Below, in pieces: positions 10,479 to 17,861 of a stretch of DNA of 64,000 nucleotides. A program made the position numbers and the translations under genes. This stretch comes from Elusimicrobiota bacterium. GTDB lineage: Bacteria > Elusimicrobiota > Elusimicrobia > UBA1565 > UBA9628. Every line of letters begins with the position of its first letter. The first letter of the stretch is position 1. The notes under the pieces are model-generated. The model searched no databases. It saw only the letters and a list, made by a program, of their open reading frames with translations, and had not been told where the DNA came from. The stretch spans positions 78,488 through 142,487 of the forward strand of contig PLZD01000031.1 of assembly GCA_003151975.1 (NCBI GenBank). Reading direction: 5' to 3'.

Positions 10479-11495
10479 CTAGAACTGAAGCCTTTCCACC
10501 GCGGCCGTGAGGTGATCCGCCGCGAGGTGGGCGTAGATCTCCGTGGTCTTGATGCTGGCATGGCCCAAGAGCTTGGAGACGCTGTAGAGATCGGCTCCCT
10601 TCATGATCAGGTGGCTGGCGAAGGTATGGCGCAGCGAGTGAAGGCTTCCGTCGATTTTGAGCTTGCGCAGGAACTTCTTGAAACGATGGGTCATGAAGTC
10701 CGCCAGATATGGATTGCCGAAGCCGTCGCGGAACACGCAATCCTTGGGGTCGCGGCCTCCAGGCAAACCGTTCAGCGTCTTCACGACAGCGGCATTTAAC
10801 GGAATGTGCCGGACCTCGTAGTCCTTCGGCCGCCAGTCGTCCTTGGCTTGAACGGTCAGGACCTTGCGTTCAAGGTTGATGTCGCCCCAGGTCAGATGCA
10901 GCAGTTCGTCGCGTCGCAGGCCGGTATTGGCCAGCAAGGAGACTATCCGCGCCATGACCGGTTCGTTGGACTCCAGCATCTTCTTGATCTCGGCCTGGGT
11001 GAAGAACTTGGCCTGGCGCTTGGGCTCCTTGAACTTCTTGATCGCCGCCGCCGGGCTGCGGGGCAGCATGCCCCACTCGACGCCGCGATTGAACATGGCC
11101 TTGATCACGGCCAGCTCCCGGTTGACCGAGGAGGGGAGGATGCCGGACTCGCGCCGCCAGTTCTTATACTTCTCGATTTGAAGATGAGAGATGTTCTTTA
11201 GGCGCTCGGTAGCGAGGTGACCTTTGAAGCGCTCGAGCACCGCGACGCTCAAGGTATGCGAGTATTCGATCCCGTTGGCTTTGACGTGCTTGAGGTATTC
11301 CTCAATAAGGTCGTCGAGCTTCTTGTCGGTCTGTGCAAAACCGATCTCGCGCCTCTCTAGTTTGACCTGAATATCGGCCAGCGCCAGGTCGGCCAAACGC
11401 TTGGAGCGGCTGATCCGCTTGCGGACCCGCTTGCCGTCCACGGCATAGTCCAAGAACCAGGTTCCGCCCTTGGCCTGCTGGTAGATGCGTGCCAT
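10479..11495 (-). CDS. Tyrosine recombinase / integrase
   Basis: A 338-aa phage-type integrase. It has an N-terminal arm-binding region (residues 1-60), a SAM-like core-binding domain (about 65-150) and a C-terminal catalytic domain. Catalytic residues visible: Arg in NTGLRRDELLHLTW, HxxR in HSLRHTFASHLIMKG, His in LLGHASIKTTEIYAHL and the nucleophile Tyr in EIYAHL. It lies about 120 bp from the 3' end of tRNA-Ala, as expected for an integrase encoded next to its attachment site. The downstream sigma-like gene is probably in the same operon. The lack of a frameshift suggests it is functional. Confidence 0.92.
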   Translation of the reverse strand: MARIYQQAKGGTWFLDYAVDGKRVRKRISRSKRLADLALADIQVKLERREIGFAQTDKKLDDLIEEYLKHVKANGIEYSHTLSVAVLERFKGHLATERLKNISHLQIEKYKNWRRESGILPSSVNRELAVIKAMFNRGVEWGMLPRSPAAAIKKFKEPKRQAKFFTQAEIKKMLESNEPVMARIVSLLANTGLRRDELLHLTWGDINLERKVLTVQAKDDWRPKDYEVRHIPLNAAVVKTLNGLPGGRDPKDCVFRDGFGNPYLADFMTHRFKKFLRKLKIDGSLHSLRHTFASHLIMKGADLYSVSKLLGHASIKTTEIYAHLAADHLTAAVERLQF

Positions 11496-11502
11496 GCCTC
11501 TG

Positions 11503-11526
11503 ATTATGGCATAAAAATGGCATAAA
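11503..11526 (-). promoter_or_regulatory. Integrase -10 box and helical-turn direct repeats
   Basis: On the minus strand CATAAT (11508-11503) lies 7 nt before the integrase ATG. On the plus strand ATGGCATAAA occurs at 11506-11515 and again at 11517-11526, offset by 11 nt or about one helical turn, overlapping the -10. These could be integrase or excisionase binding sites giving autoregulation. Confidence 0.4.
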
Positions 11527-11540
11527 CGCCAGGGGCCGAA

Positions 11541-11578
11541 AAAAGAGCCGCTCCGGCAAATCCATCTCCGGAGCGGCT
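11541..11578 (-). terminator. Rho-independent terminator after tRNA-Ala
   Basis: AGCCGCTCCGG (11546-11556) pairs perfectly with CCGGAGCGGCT (11568-11578), an 11-bp stem with an 11-nt loop. On the minus strand the hairpin is followed by CTCTTTTTT, fitting a terminator for the leftward tRNA transcript. It also separates that transcript from the integrase. Confidence 0.8.
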
Positions 11579-11615
11579 TTCTCGTCGAGGATTGCTCCTC
11601 TACGCTACGTCAAAC

Positions 11616-11691
11616 TGGTGGACGTGACAGGGATCGAACCTGCGACCTCTTCCTTGCGAAGGAAGCGCTCTCCCAGCTGAGCTACACGCCC
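11616..11691 (-). tRNA. tRNA-Ala (CGC anticodon)
   Basis: Cloverleaf on the minus strand: acceptor GGGCGTG/CACGTCC with the G3:U70 pair that identifies alanine tRNAs, D arm GCTC...GAGC, anticodon stem CTTCC/GGAAG with loop TTCGCAA (anticodon CGC), T arm GCAGG TTCGATC CCTGT, discriminator A and an encoded CCA end. Its 5' end overlaps the end of the upstream hydrolase gene. Its 3' end faces the integrase island, so it is the likely attachment site. Confidence 0.95.
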
Positions 11692-12287
11692 GTCGTATCG
11701 ATTCTAGCAAAAGAGAGCGCGGCTTGGCGACCTCCAACCTCGGCCGCACGCGCCCGACGAGCCTTCCAGACGAGCGCGCCCTGCCAGAGCGCCATCGGCA
11801 GAATGATGAACATCTCCGAGCCAAAAGTCCGCGTCAAACTGTGCGCGACGGGTATGCCGGAATTGTAGGTCAGCGCGTTCGGCAGCAAGGCCACGGGGCT
11901 CGCGTAATAATTCCAGGAGAACGGCCAAAACAGCGGCATCGCCCCGACGTAGGGCGGGATCACGGCGAAATAATCGAGCAGCGGATGGCTGGCGAGCACG
12001 GCGGCGTAGAGAGCGGCGCGTTTGAGCAGAGGTCCTTTGAATAGCAGCGCCTCGATCAGCGCGATCACGCAGCCAAGCCAGAGCGCGGAGAAGAAGCTGT
12101 GGCTGATCGTGCGGTGGAAGAGCGATGTCACGAAGTCCTTCGGGCCGAAGAAGATGTCGAGATCGGCCAGGGAAGCCAGCACCATCAGGAAGAGCGCGCT
12201 CCAGAGGCTCGGCTTTCGTCCTGAGACCTTGGCATGAGGCTCGATGAAGTAGCAGGAGACCAGAGTGTGCCCGAATGGCGAGGCCAT
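11682..12287 (-). CDS. YdjM/DUF457-type membrane-bound metal-dependent hydrolase
   Basis: A 201-aa integral membrane protein with about four hydrophobic segments. It has the family's histidine/aspartate pattern: an N-terminal HTLV, LASLADLD followed by HRTISHSF, and ASHPLLDYF. Family members are annotated as inner-membrane metal-dependent hydrolases; the substrate is unknown. The stop codon lies inside the tRNA-Ala gene (overlap 11682-11691), so the two are probably one transcript cut by tRNA processing. The start codon is one base from the mltG stop, placing it at the end of the mltG operon. Confidence 0.78.
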   Translation of the reverse strand: MASPFGHTLVSCYFIEPHAKVSGRKPSLWSALFLMVLASLADLDIFFGPKDFVTSLFHRTISHSFFSALWLGCVIALIEALLFKGPLLKRAALYAAVLASHPLLDYFAVIPPYVGAMPLFWPFSWNYYASPVALLPNALTYNSGIPVAHSLTRTFGSEMFIILPMALWQGALVWKARRARAAEVGGRQAALSFARIDTTGV

Positions 12288-12288
12288 G

Positions 12289-13260
12289 TCAGGGAAGGCC
12301 CGACTTCTCGCGCGCCATCTTGGCCTTCTCGAGGCGCAGTCCGTGCTTGTACAACTGTTTGTTCTTCAGGTGTTCCTCGAGCGTCGCCGCGAATCTGTGC
12401 CCGCCCGTGCCATCGGCGACGAAGTAGATGGCCTCCGCCTTAGCCGGATGCATGGCCGCCTGAAACGAAGTCAGGCCCGGGTTGCAGATCGGGCCGGGCG
12501 GCAAGCCGAAATGCACGTAGGTGTTGTACGGCGAGGGCGTGCGCAGATCGTCGAGGCTCAAGCCTTTCTTCCAATAACCCAGGGCGTACTGCACGGTCGG
12601 GTCCGCCTCAAGGCGCATGCGCAGGCGCATGCGGTTGACATAGACGGCCGCGATCATGGGCTTCTCTTCGGACTTGACGCCCTCGCGTTCGACGATCGAC
12701 GCCAAAGTCAGGACCTGATTGAGCGTCAGGTTGGGCTTCGGGTTGACGGCGTTGTACTCGGGTTCGACGCGCTTCTTGAACTCCTCGTACATCCGGTGCG
12801 CGACGGCCTCGGGCGAGCTGGGCTCGAAGAAATAGGTCGTCGGGAAGAGGTAGCCCTCGAGCCGGTTCTCGCCCGCGTATTTCTCGAAGCCTGACGCCGG
12901 GCACACGCCCTTGGCCTCGAGGCGCTCGGCGATCTGCTTGGCCGAGAAGCCCTCGGGCACGACGATCTTGATGCCCAGGGAGCCGCCGCCCTCGAGCGCG
13001 TCGAGCAAGGAGGGAAGCCACATCCCTTTTTGAAGGTGGTAGGTGCCGGGCTTGAGCGTGCGGTCGACATCGCTGAGCGACGCTACGACGCGAAAGAGCT
13101 TGGTCGAGCGCACGACGCCCGCGTTGCGCAGCAGCCTGCCGGTCTGCGCCGCAGTCAAGCCAGGCGGTATGGTAACCTCGACGGCCTCGCCCGGAAAGAA
13201 AAGATAGGCGCCCGCGATGAGCCCGAGCACGGCGAGGGCGACGGCCGCCTTCTTCAGCAT
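12289..13260 (-). CDS. mltG: Endolytic murein transglycosylase MltG
   Basis: A 323-aa YceG-family protein. An N-terminal membrane anchor (KKAAVALAVLGLIAGAYLFF) is followed by a LysM-like subdomain (about 30-75, VEVTIPPGLTAAQTGRLL) and the catalytic domain with Glu in LASIVEREG and the signature VYVNRM...LEADPTVQYALG. It cleaves nascent glycan strands at the membrane and sets their length. The ATG at 13260 places the anchor at the N-terminus; a longer frame upstream only adds Arg/Ser-rich sequence antisense to the mutase. One base separates it from the mutase stop. Confidence 0.93.
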   Translation of the reverse strand: MLKKAAVALAVLGLIAGAYLFFPGEAVEVTIPPGLTAAQTGRLLRNAGVVRSTKLFRVVASLSDVDRTLKPGTYHLQKGMWLPSLLDALEGGGSLGIKIVVPEGFSAKQIAERLEAKGVCPASGFEKYAGENRLEGYLFPTTYFFEPSSPEAVAHRMYEEFKKRVEPEYNAVNPKPNLTLNQVLTLASIVEREGVKSEEKPMIAAVYVNRMRLRMRLEADPTVQYALGYWKKGLSLDDLRTPSPYNTYVHFGLPPGPICNPGLTSFQAAMHPAKAEAIYFVADGTGGHRFAATLEEHLKNKQLYKHGLRLEKAKMAREKSGLP

Positions 13261-13261
13261 T

Positions 13262-14869
13262 CTAGGAACTGAAGACCGGGAACTCTCCGAAGACTTCCTT
13301 GAGGGCGTTGGTGACCTCGCCGACGGTGGCGTAGGCCTCGACGGCCTCCAGGATGGGGGGAAGAAGATTGTCGGTGCCGCGCGCAGCCGCGCGCACGCGA
13401 TCGATGCACTTGGCGACTTTGGCGTTGTCGCGCGTGCGCTTGAGCTTCTTGAGGGCGCGGACTTGGCCGGCCTCGACGTGGCTCTCGATCTCGAGGATCG
13501 GGGGCTTTTTGCCTTTATCGGCATGCACGTTAACGCCCACGATCTTCCGGCGGCCCGTTCCCAAATCCTTCTCGAAACGGTACGCGGTCTCGGCGATCTC
13601 GCGGTGGAAGAAGCCGTTCTCGAGCGCCGGCACGACGCCGCCGAACTCCTTGATGCGGCGCATGATGTCGGTCGCGCGCGTCTCGATGTCGGCGGTCAAG
13701 GATTCGAGGTAATACGAGCCGCCGAAGGGATCGAGCGTGTCGGTCACGCCCGACTCGTAGGCGATGATCTGCTGGGTGCGCAGGGCGCACATGGCCGCGT
13801 GATCGGTCGGCAGGGCCAACGCCTCGTCGAAAGAGTTGGTGTGCAGGCTTTGCGTGCCGCCCAGCACCGCGGCCATTGCCTGATAAGCCACGCGGACGAG
13901 GTTATTCAGAGGCTGCTGCGCGGTCAAAGAAACGCCGGCCGTCTGGCAGTGCATGGGCAGCATCCACGAGATCGGGTTCTTCGCGCCGAACTCGTGCTTC
14001 ATCATCTTGGACCAGATCGAGCGCGCGGCACGCAGCTTGGCGATCTCCTCGAAGAAATAGTTATGGACGTCGAAGAAGAACGAGAGCTGGGGGGCAAACG
14101 TGTCGACGTCGAGGCCGCGCTTGATCAGGCGTTCCACGTACTCGCGCCCGTCGGCCAAAGTGAAGGCCAGCTCCTGGACCGCGTCGGCCCCCGCTTCCCG
14201 GATATGATAACCCGAGATTGAGATCGGATAAAATCGAGGGGTCTCCTTGACGCAGAACTCGATCGTGTCGAGCACGAGGCGCATCGAAGGCTCGGGGGGA
14301 TAAAGATATTCGTTCTGCGCGATGTACTCTTTGAGGATATCGGTTTGGCAGGTGCCCTTGATCTTCGCGAAGGGGACTTTCTGCTTGCGCGCGACGGCGA
14401 GAAACATCGCGAGTATGATCGGCGCGGGCAGATTGATCGTCATCGAAGTCGAGACCTTCGCGAGGTCGATGCCGGAAAAAAGGGCTTCCATGTCCGCCAA
14501 GGAGTCGACGGCCACGCCCTCGCGGCCTACTTCGCCAAGAGACTTCGGGTCGTCGGAATCGAGGCCCATGAGCGTCGGCAGGTCGAAGGCCGTCGAGAGG
14601 CCGGTCTCACCGTGCGCCAGAAGGTATTTAAAACGCTCGTTGGTATCCTTGGCCGTCTTGTGGCCCGCGAACTGGCGCATCGTCCAGTGCTTGGAGCGCG
14701 CGTCGCCCGCCTTCATGCCACGGGCGTAAGGCAGGCCGCGAGTGTAGGGATACTCTCCCGGAGCGCCGTTCGAGTCCCGGCCCGCGTCCTCGGCGCGGTA
14801 CTCCTGCTTGACCGGAATTCCCGAAAGCGTCTCGGGACTCGCGCTTTTCTCGGCCTCGGCGACGCTCAC
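13262..14869 (-). CDS. Methylmalonyl-CoA mutase, catalytic (large) subunit
   Basis: A 535-aa protein corresponding to the TIM-barrel part of B12-dependent acyl-CoA mutases: YTRGLPYARG, STAFDLPTLMGLDSD, SMTINLPAPIILAM, QTAGVSLTAQQP and GGTQSLHTNSFDEALALPT. The C-terminal cobalamin-binding domain (DxHxxG) is absent, so a separate small subunit is required, as in archaeal-type two-subunit mutases. It interconverts succinyl-CoA and methylmalonyl-CoA in propionate metabolism. The start is GTG, overlapping the FecR stop by one base (TAGTG). No small subunit, MeaB chaperone or epimerase is seen nearby. Ethylmalonyl- or isobutyryl-type specificity cannot be excluded. Confidence 0.9.
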   Translation of the reverse strand: MSVAEAEKSASPETLSGIPVKQEYRAEDAGRDSNGAPGEYPYTRGLPYARGMKAGDARSKHWTMRQFAGHKTAKDTNERFKYLLAHGETGLSTAFDLPTLMGLDSDDPKSLGEVGREGVAVDSLADMEALFSGIDLAKVSTSMTINLPAPIILAMFLAVARKQKVPFAKIKGTCQTDILKEYIAQNEYLYPPEPSMRLVLDTIEFCVKETPRFYPISISGYHIREAGADAVQELAFTLADGREYVERLIKRGLDVDTFAPQLSFFFDVHNYFFEEIAKLRAARSIWSKMMKHEFGAKNPISWMLPMHCQTAGVSLTAQQPLNNLVRVAYQAMAAVLGGTQSLHTNSFDEALALPTDHAAMCALRTQQIIAYESGVTDTLDPFGGSYYLESLTADIETRATDIMRRIKEFGGVVPALENGFFHREIAETAYRFEKDLGTGRRKIVGVNVHADKGKKPPILEIESHVEAGQVRALKKLKRTRDNAKVAKCIDRVRAAARGTDNLLPPILEAVEAYATVGEVTNALKEVFGEFPVFSS

Positions 14870-15750
14870 TATTTGGCCTTGCGGTTGCGGATCGACTCGC
14901 GGAATTTTTCCATCTTCTCGCGCTTTTGTCGGCTTTCCTTCTCGCCGCGGCGGTCGCTGTCGCCCTTCTTATCGCCCTTTTGCTTGTCGTCGGCGGCCTT
15001 CTTCTCGAGGTCCTTGGCCTTGGCTCGCAAACGCGCCAAGGCCTTTTTCCTGAGGTCTTTGCGCTGTTCGGGCGTAATCCTTTTCCAGGTTTGGCGGAGA
15101 GTCTGCAGGTGCCTCTTCATCGTCACGCGCATGAAGGAGCGATGCTTGATAAAGCGCTGGAGCTGATACGCGTGCAGGGGAGCGGCGCCCTTCGACACTT
15201 TCGTCTCCTGACCGCCGATAATCATCTCGGAGCCGCCGGCCTGGCCCTTGACCTCGACCTTGCCCTCGTCGAAGACGCCCACGTGAGAATCGTCGGGATT
15301 GGCGGCGTCGACCTCGACGCCGAACTCGGTGCCGCGCACCGCGGCGACGGCCGTCGGCGATTGGACGATGAGGCTCTGCGCCGCGAGCAGCTTCTGAATC
15401 TTGCCAAGGAAGGTTCCCGCCGTGAGCTTGAACGCCGTCTGGCTGCGCTTGGTCTCAGAGATCGTGAAGTCGGTCGCCGCGGAGAGGTGGACCAAGGTCC
15501 CGGCATCGAAGGAGAGCTCGGCGCTGGAGTCCGCGCCCGTCGTAATGCGGTCGCCGTCCTCGAGCGGCATGCCCTTCTCGACGGGCAGGGCCTTGTCCTC
15601 TCCCGGAGCGTAGACCTTCACGTCGCCCTTGAAATCAGAGAGTCGCGCGTCCCAGGCGTCGGATGCCGAAGCCGCGTCTTGGGCGCGGGCCGCGACCGCG
15701 GAGGCCAAAAGCCCGGCGGTCAGCACGATCAGCGATAGGCGGTTCTTCAT
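14869..15750 (-). CDS. Secreted FecR-domain protein with basic tail
   Basis: A 293-aa protein with a Sec signal peptide ending in ARAQ (about residue 24). The FecR domain at about 35-145 has the typical LPVEKGMPLEDGDRITTGAD, ELSFDAGTLVHLSA and AVRGTEFGVEV strings. The last 100 residues are Lys/Arg/Glu-rich, probably helical and highly charged. Unlike classical FecR there is no transmembrane sigma-regulator region, so it is more likely a periplasmic or surface scaffold. The ATG at 15750 follows AGGGGGA. It is translationally linked to the mutase gene. Confidence 0.78.
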   Translation of the reverse strand: MKNRLSLIVLTAGLLASAVAARAQDAASASDAWDARLSDFKGDVKVYAPGEDKALPVEKGMPLEDGDRITTGADSSAELSFDAGTLVHLSAATDFTISETKRSQTAFKLTAGTFLGKIQKLLAAQSLIVQSPTAVAAVRGTEFGVEVDAANPDDSHVGVFDEGKVEVKGQAGGSEMIIGGQETKVSKGAAPLHAYQLQRFIKHRSFMRVTMKRHLQTLRQTWKRITPEQRKDLRKKALARLRAKAKDLEKKAADDKQKGDKKGDSDRRGEKESRQKREKMEKFRESIRNRKAK

Positions 15751-15778
15751 AAATCCCCCTGCCTCACCATATTCATTA

Positions 15779-16942
15779 CTATACAAGATTGACGCGCACG
15801 AACTGGTGCTTGCCGATCTGAAGGACGAAGCTGGCCGGGTCTTTGACGGGAGCGTCCGCGGCCACCTTGTTCCCGTCGATCTTGACGCCGCCCTGCGTGA
15901 TCAAGCGGCGCGCCTCGTTCTTGGATTTGACGCCGCAGCGCACGAGCAGCTCGCCCAATTGGACGCCCGACGGCGCGCTGACCAGCGCGATCTCGCCGTC
16001 GCTGGGCAGCTTCTTCTTCGAGAAGGTCTCCTCGAAGAAAGTCCGCGCGGCTTTGCCCGCCGCCTCGCCGTGAAAGCGCGCCGTGAGCAGCTCGGCCAGC
16101 GCCTTCTTGGCCTCCATCGGATGCTTGGCCTTGACCGCGCCGAGGTCCTCGGTGGTCAGCAGCTCGTAATAGGAGATCATGAGCTCGTCGGAGACCTTCA
16201 TGACCTTGCCGAAGACGTCGTTGGGGGCGTCGTTGAGCGCGATGTAATTGCCGTAGGACTTCGACATCTTCTTTACGCCGTCGAGGCCCACGAGCAGCGG
16301 CACCGTCAGCGCGATCTGCGGCTCCATGCCGAGGTCCTTCTGCATCTTGCGGCCCATGAGCAGATTGGTCAGCTGATCGTCGCCGCCGAGTTCGACGTCG
16401 GCCTTGATGGCGACGGAGTCGTAGCCCTGGAGAAGCGGGTAAAGCGTCTCGAGCATGGTCAGCGGCGAGTTGTCGGCCACGCGCGCCTTGAAGTCCTTGC
16501 GCTCGAGGATCTGCTGGATCGTGTGGCGCTTGAGCGTGTCGAGCAGCTTGTTGGCCATGAAGTCGTGCAGCCACTCGCCGTTGAAGCGCAGTTCGGTCTT
16601 CGATTGATCGAGAATCTTGAAGGCCTGCTCCTTGTAAGTCTCCGCGTTGGCCTTCACGTCCTCGGGGGTCAGCGTCGGACGCGTCGAGTCGCGGCCCGAG
16701 GGGTCGCCGACCATCGCCGTAAAGTCTCCGATGATCAAAACGGCGGTGTGGCCGAGGTCCTGGAAGGCGCGCAGCTTGGAGAGCGCGACGCTGTGGCCGA
16801 GGTGCAAGTCGCGCGAAGTCGGATCGACGCCGAGCTTGACGCGCAGCTTGCGGCCGGACGCGAGCTTCTTGGCGAGCTCTTCTTCGCTGACCAAGGAAAC
16901 GCTGCCGCGCTTGAGCAAAGCGATCTGCTGGTCGATTTCCAT
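15779..16942 (-). CDS. tyrS: Tyrosyl-tRNA synthetase
   Basis: A 387-aa class I synthetase with HLGH at residues 46-49 (the HIGH motif), KMSKS near residue 230 and an S4 RNA-binding domain at the C-terminus (LLVRCGVKSKNEARRLITQG). The arrangement fits the TyrRS form found in many bacteria with a GDD-type binding site (LGGDDQLTN). It charges tRNA-Tyr in the cytosol. A -10 box TAGAAT lies 9 nt before the ATG. The gene is upstream of, and may be co-transcribed with, fecR-mutase-mltG. Confidence 0.96.
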   Translation of the reverse strand: MEIDQQIALLKRGSVSLVSEEELAKKLASGRKLRVKLGVDPTSRDLHLGHSVALSKLRAFQDLGHTAVLIIGDFTAMVGDPSGRDSTRPTLTPEDVKANAETYKEQAFKILDQSKTELRFNGEWLHDFMANKLLDTLKRHTIQQILERKDFKARVADNSPLTMLETLYPLLQGYDSVAIKADVELGGDDQLTNLLMGRKMQKDLGMEPQIALTVPLLVGLDGVKKMSKSYGNYIALNDAPNDVFGKVMKVSDELMISYYELLTTEDLGAVKAKHPMEAKKALAELLTARFHGEAAGKAARTFFEETFSKKKLPSDGEIALVSAPSGVQLGELLVRCGVKSKNEARRLITQGGVKIDGNKVAADAPVKDPASFVLQIGKHQFVRVNLV

Positions 16943-16951
16943 CGCTGAAAA

Positions 16952-16957
16952 ATTCTA
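16952..16957 (-). promoter_or_regulatory. tyrS -10 box
   Basis: TAGAAT on the minus strand, preceded by TG one base upstream (extended -10), lies 9 nt before the tyrS ATG. The leader would be two or three nucleotides. No ribosome-binding site is present. Confidence 0.5.
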
Positions 16958-17060
16958 TCACTTTTTGCGGCACTTTTTTCCTCAAGTGGAACTTTTTAGG
17001 GGGGTAAATCGTATACCCATTATGCGCCAACGGCGCAAATTAAAAATAAGGGGAACGAAA

Positions 17061-17657
17061 ATGAACAACAGACAGTGGGTCGTGACGGGGATGCTGGCGG
17101 CGGCGGTGATGATCTTGGGGCTGGGACGCGCGCAGGCCAAGGGCTGGGACAAGAAGTACGTGGGCTCGCTGCCCGACGCGAGCTTCGCCTCGGTTGAGAC
17201 CGGAAGCTCGGGAGAAAAGCTCCGGCATCTTCCGTACCGCGATGATTCGGGCAAGGTGGATGCCGCGCATCTGCGCGCGGCTCTGCGCGCCTGGAAGAAG
17301 GTCAAGTGGCAGAATCAGGCTGACGCTCAGCCCGCGCTCGCTCAGCTCAAGAATGAGGAAAGCAAGCTCTGCGCGACGGGCCAGATGAAGTGCGGCGGCG
17401 GGCCGAAGAAGCCCAAGCACGCCAAGGCCAAGAAGACGCATCTCTCGCCGACGGCCAAGGCCGCGAGCGCCAAGCCCGCCAAGGCTCCGAAGGTCGCCAA
17501 AGCCGCCAAGCCGCACAAGGCGCGCCATGTCGCCAAGGCCGGCCCCAAGCCCGCCAAGGCCCCGAAGGTCGCCAAGGGCGCCCAAAAGCCCGCCAAGGCG
17601 AAGATCGCCCGCAAGCCCGCGCCGAAGAAGTCGAAGCAACCGGCCCAGCCGGCTTGA
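17061..17657 (+). CDS. Secreted Lys/Ala/Pro-rich protein
   Basis: A 198-aa protein with a signal peptide (MNNRQWVVTGMLAAAVMILG, likely cut after AQA). A small conserved-looking unit follows (about 45-75, RHLPYRDDSGKVDAAHLRAA), then two cysteines (LCATGQMKC), then about 100 residues of repeated AKAPKVAK/KPAK units. The tail resembles histone-H1-like or wall-binding basic tails; the function is unknown. AAGGGGAA is a good ribosome-binding site 4 nt before the ATG. The leader carries a perfect 6-bp hairpin TGCGCC-AAC-GGCGCA at 17023-17037. It is divergent from tyrS. Confidence 0.75.
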   Translation: MNNRQWVVTGMLAAAVMILGLGRAQAKGWDKKYVGSLPDASFASVETGSSGEKLRHLPYRDDSGKVDAAHLRAALRAWKKVKWQNQADAQPALAQLKNEESKLCATGQMKCGGGPKKPKHAKAKKTHLSPTAKAASAKPAKAPKVAKAAKPHKARHVAKAGPKPAKAPKVAKGAQKPAKAKIARKPAPKKSKQPAQPA

Positions 17658-17668
17658 AGAATTAAGCT

Positions 17669-17741
17669 CCCGGGGTAGCTCAATTGGTAGAGCGCTTCCC
17701 TGTCAAGGAAGAGGTTGTGGGTTCGAATCCCACCCCTGGGG
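17669..17741 (+). tRNA. tRNA-Asp (GTC anticodon)
   Basis: Acceptor CCCGGGG/CCCTGGG with one G:U pair, D arm GCTC...GAGC, anticodon stem CTTCC/GGAAG with loop CTGTCAA (anticodon GTC), T arm GTGGG TTCGAAT CCCAC, and discriminator G as expected for Asp. CCA is not encoded (GCT follows), unlike the tRNA-Ala in this window. It begins 11 nt after the upstream stop codon. Confidence 0.94.
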
Positions 17742-17760
17742 GCTGTCGTACCAAACCGTC

Positions 17761-17789
17761 TTGACTTCGATGGGGACGCCTGTTAAACT
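17761..17789 (+). promoter_or_regulatory. Promoter of a candidate small RNA
   Basis: TTGACT (17761-17766), 17-nt spacer, TAAACT (17784-17789). The predicted start is near 17796. It lies just downstream of tRNA-Asp and before a strong terminator, with no protein start between them. Confidence 0.6.
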
Positions 17790-17795
17790 AAAGGC

Positions 17796-17861
17796 GACAG
17801 GGAAGCGTAAGTTGAGCTGCTCCGGGAAGGTCCTGGGAAACCAGGACCTTTTCGTTTTTTT
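17796..17861 (+). ncRNA. Candidate small RNA complementary to the tRNA-Asp anticodon arm
   Basis: A promoter predicts a start near 17796 and a rho-independent terminator ends at about 17860, giving an RNA of about 60-65 nt. Its first 12 bases, GACAGGGAAGCG (17796-17807), are the exact reverse complement of CGCTTCCCTGTC at 17693-17704, which is the 5' anticodon stem plus loop, including the anticodon, of the neighbouring tRNA-Asp. No open frame fits inside. It could be an RNA that binds the tRNA or its precursor, a processed trailer, or a coincidental match. It matches no known small RNA that I recognise. Confidence 0.4.
17827..17861 (+). terminator. Strong rho-independent terminator
   Basis: AAGGTCCTGG (17827-17836), GAAA tetraloop, CCAGGACCTT (17841-17850): a perfect 10-bp stem followed by TTCGTTTTTTT. 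It ends rightward transcripts from tRNA-Asp or the candidate small RNA. The T run reaches the priA stop codon on the other strand. Confidence 0.9.

Noticed and set aside
13261-13524. N-terminal extension of MltG by about 88 codons
   Set aside because: The extra residues are low-complexity Arg/Ser/Pro sequence antisense in register to the mutase codons, and the membrane anchor begins at the ATG at 13260.
17023-17037. Terminator for a transcript reading into the 17061 gene
   Set aside because: The 6-bp hairpin TGCGCC-AAC-GGCGCA is followed by AATTAAAAA, not a T run, and lies in the leader just before a good ribosome-binding site.
17796-17861. Signal recognition particle RNA
   Set aside because: The conserved apical loop sequence of the small SRP RNA (GGUCCGGAAGGAAGCAGCC type) is not present; only a GGAAGCG string is shared.
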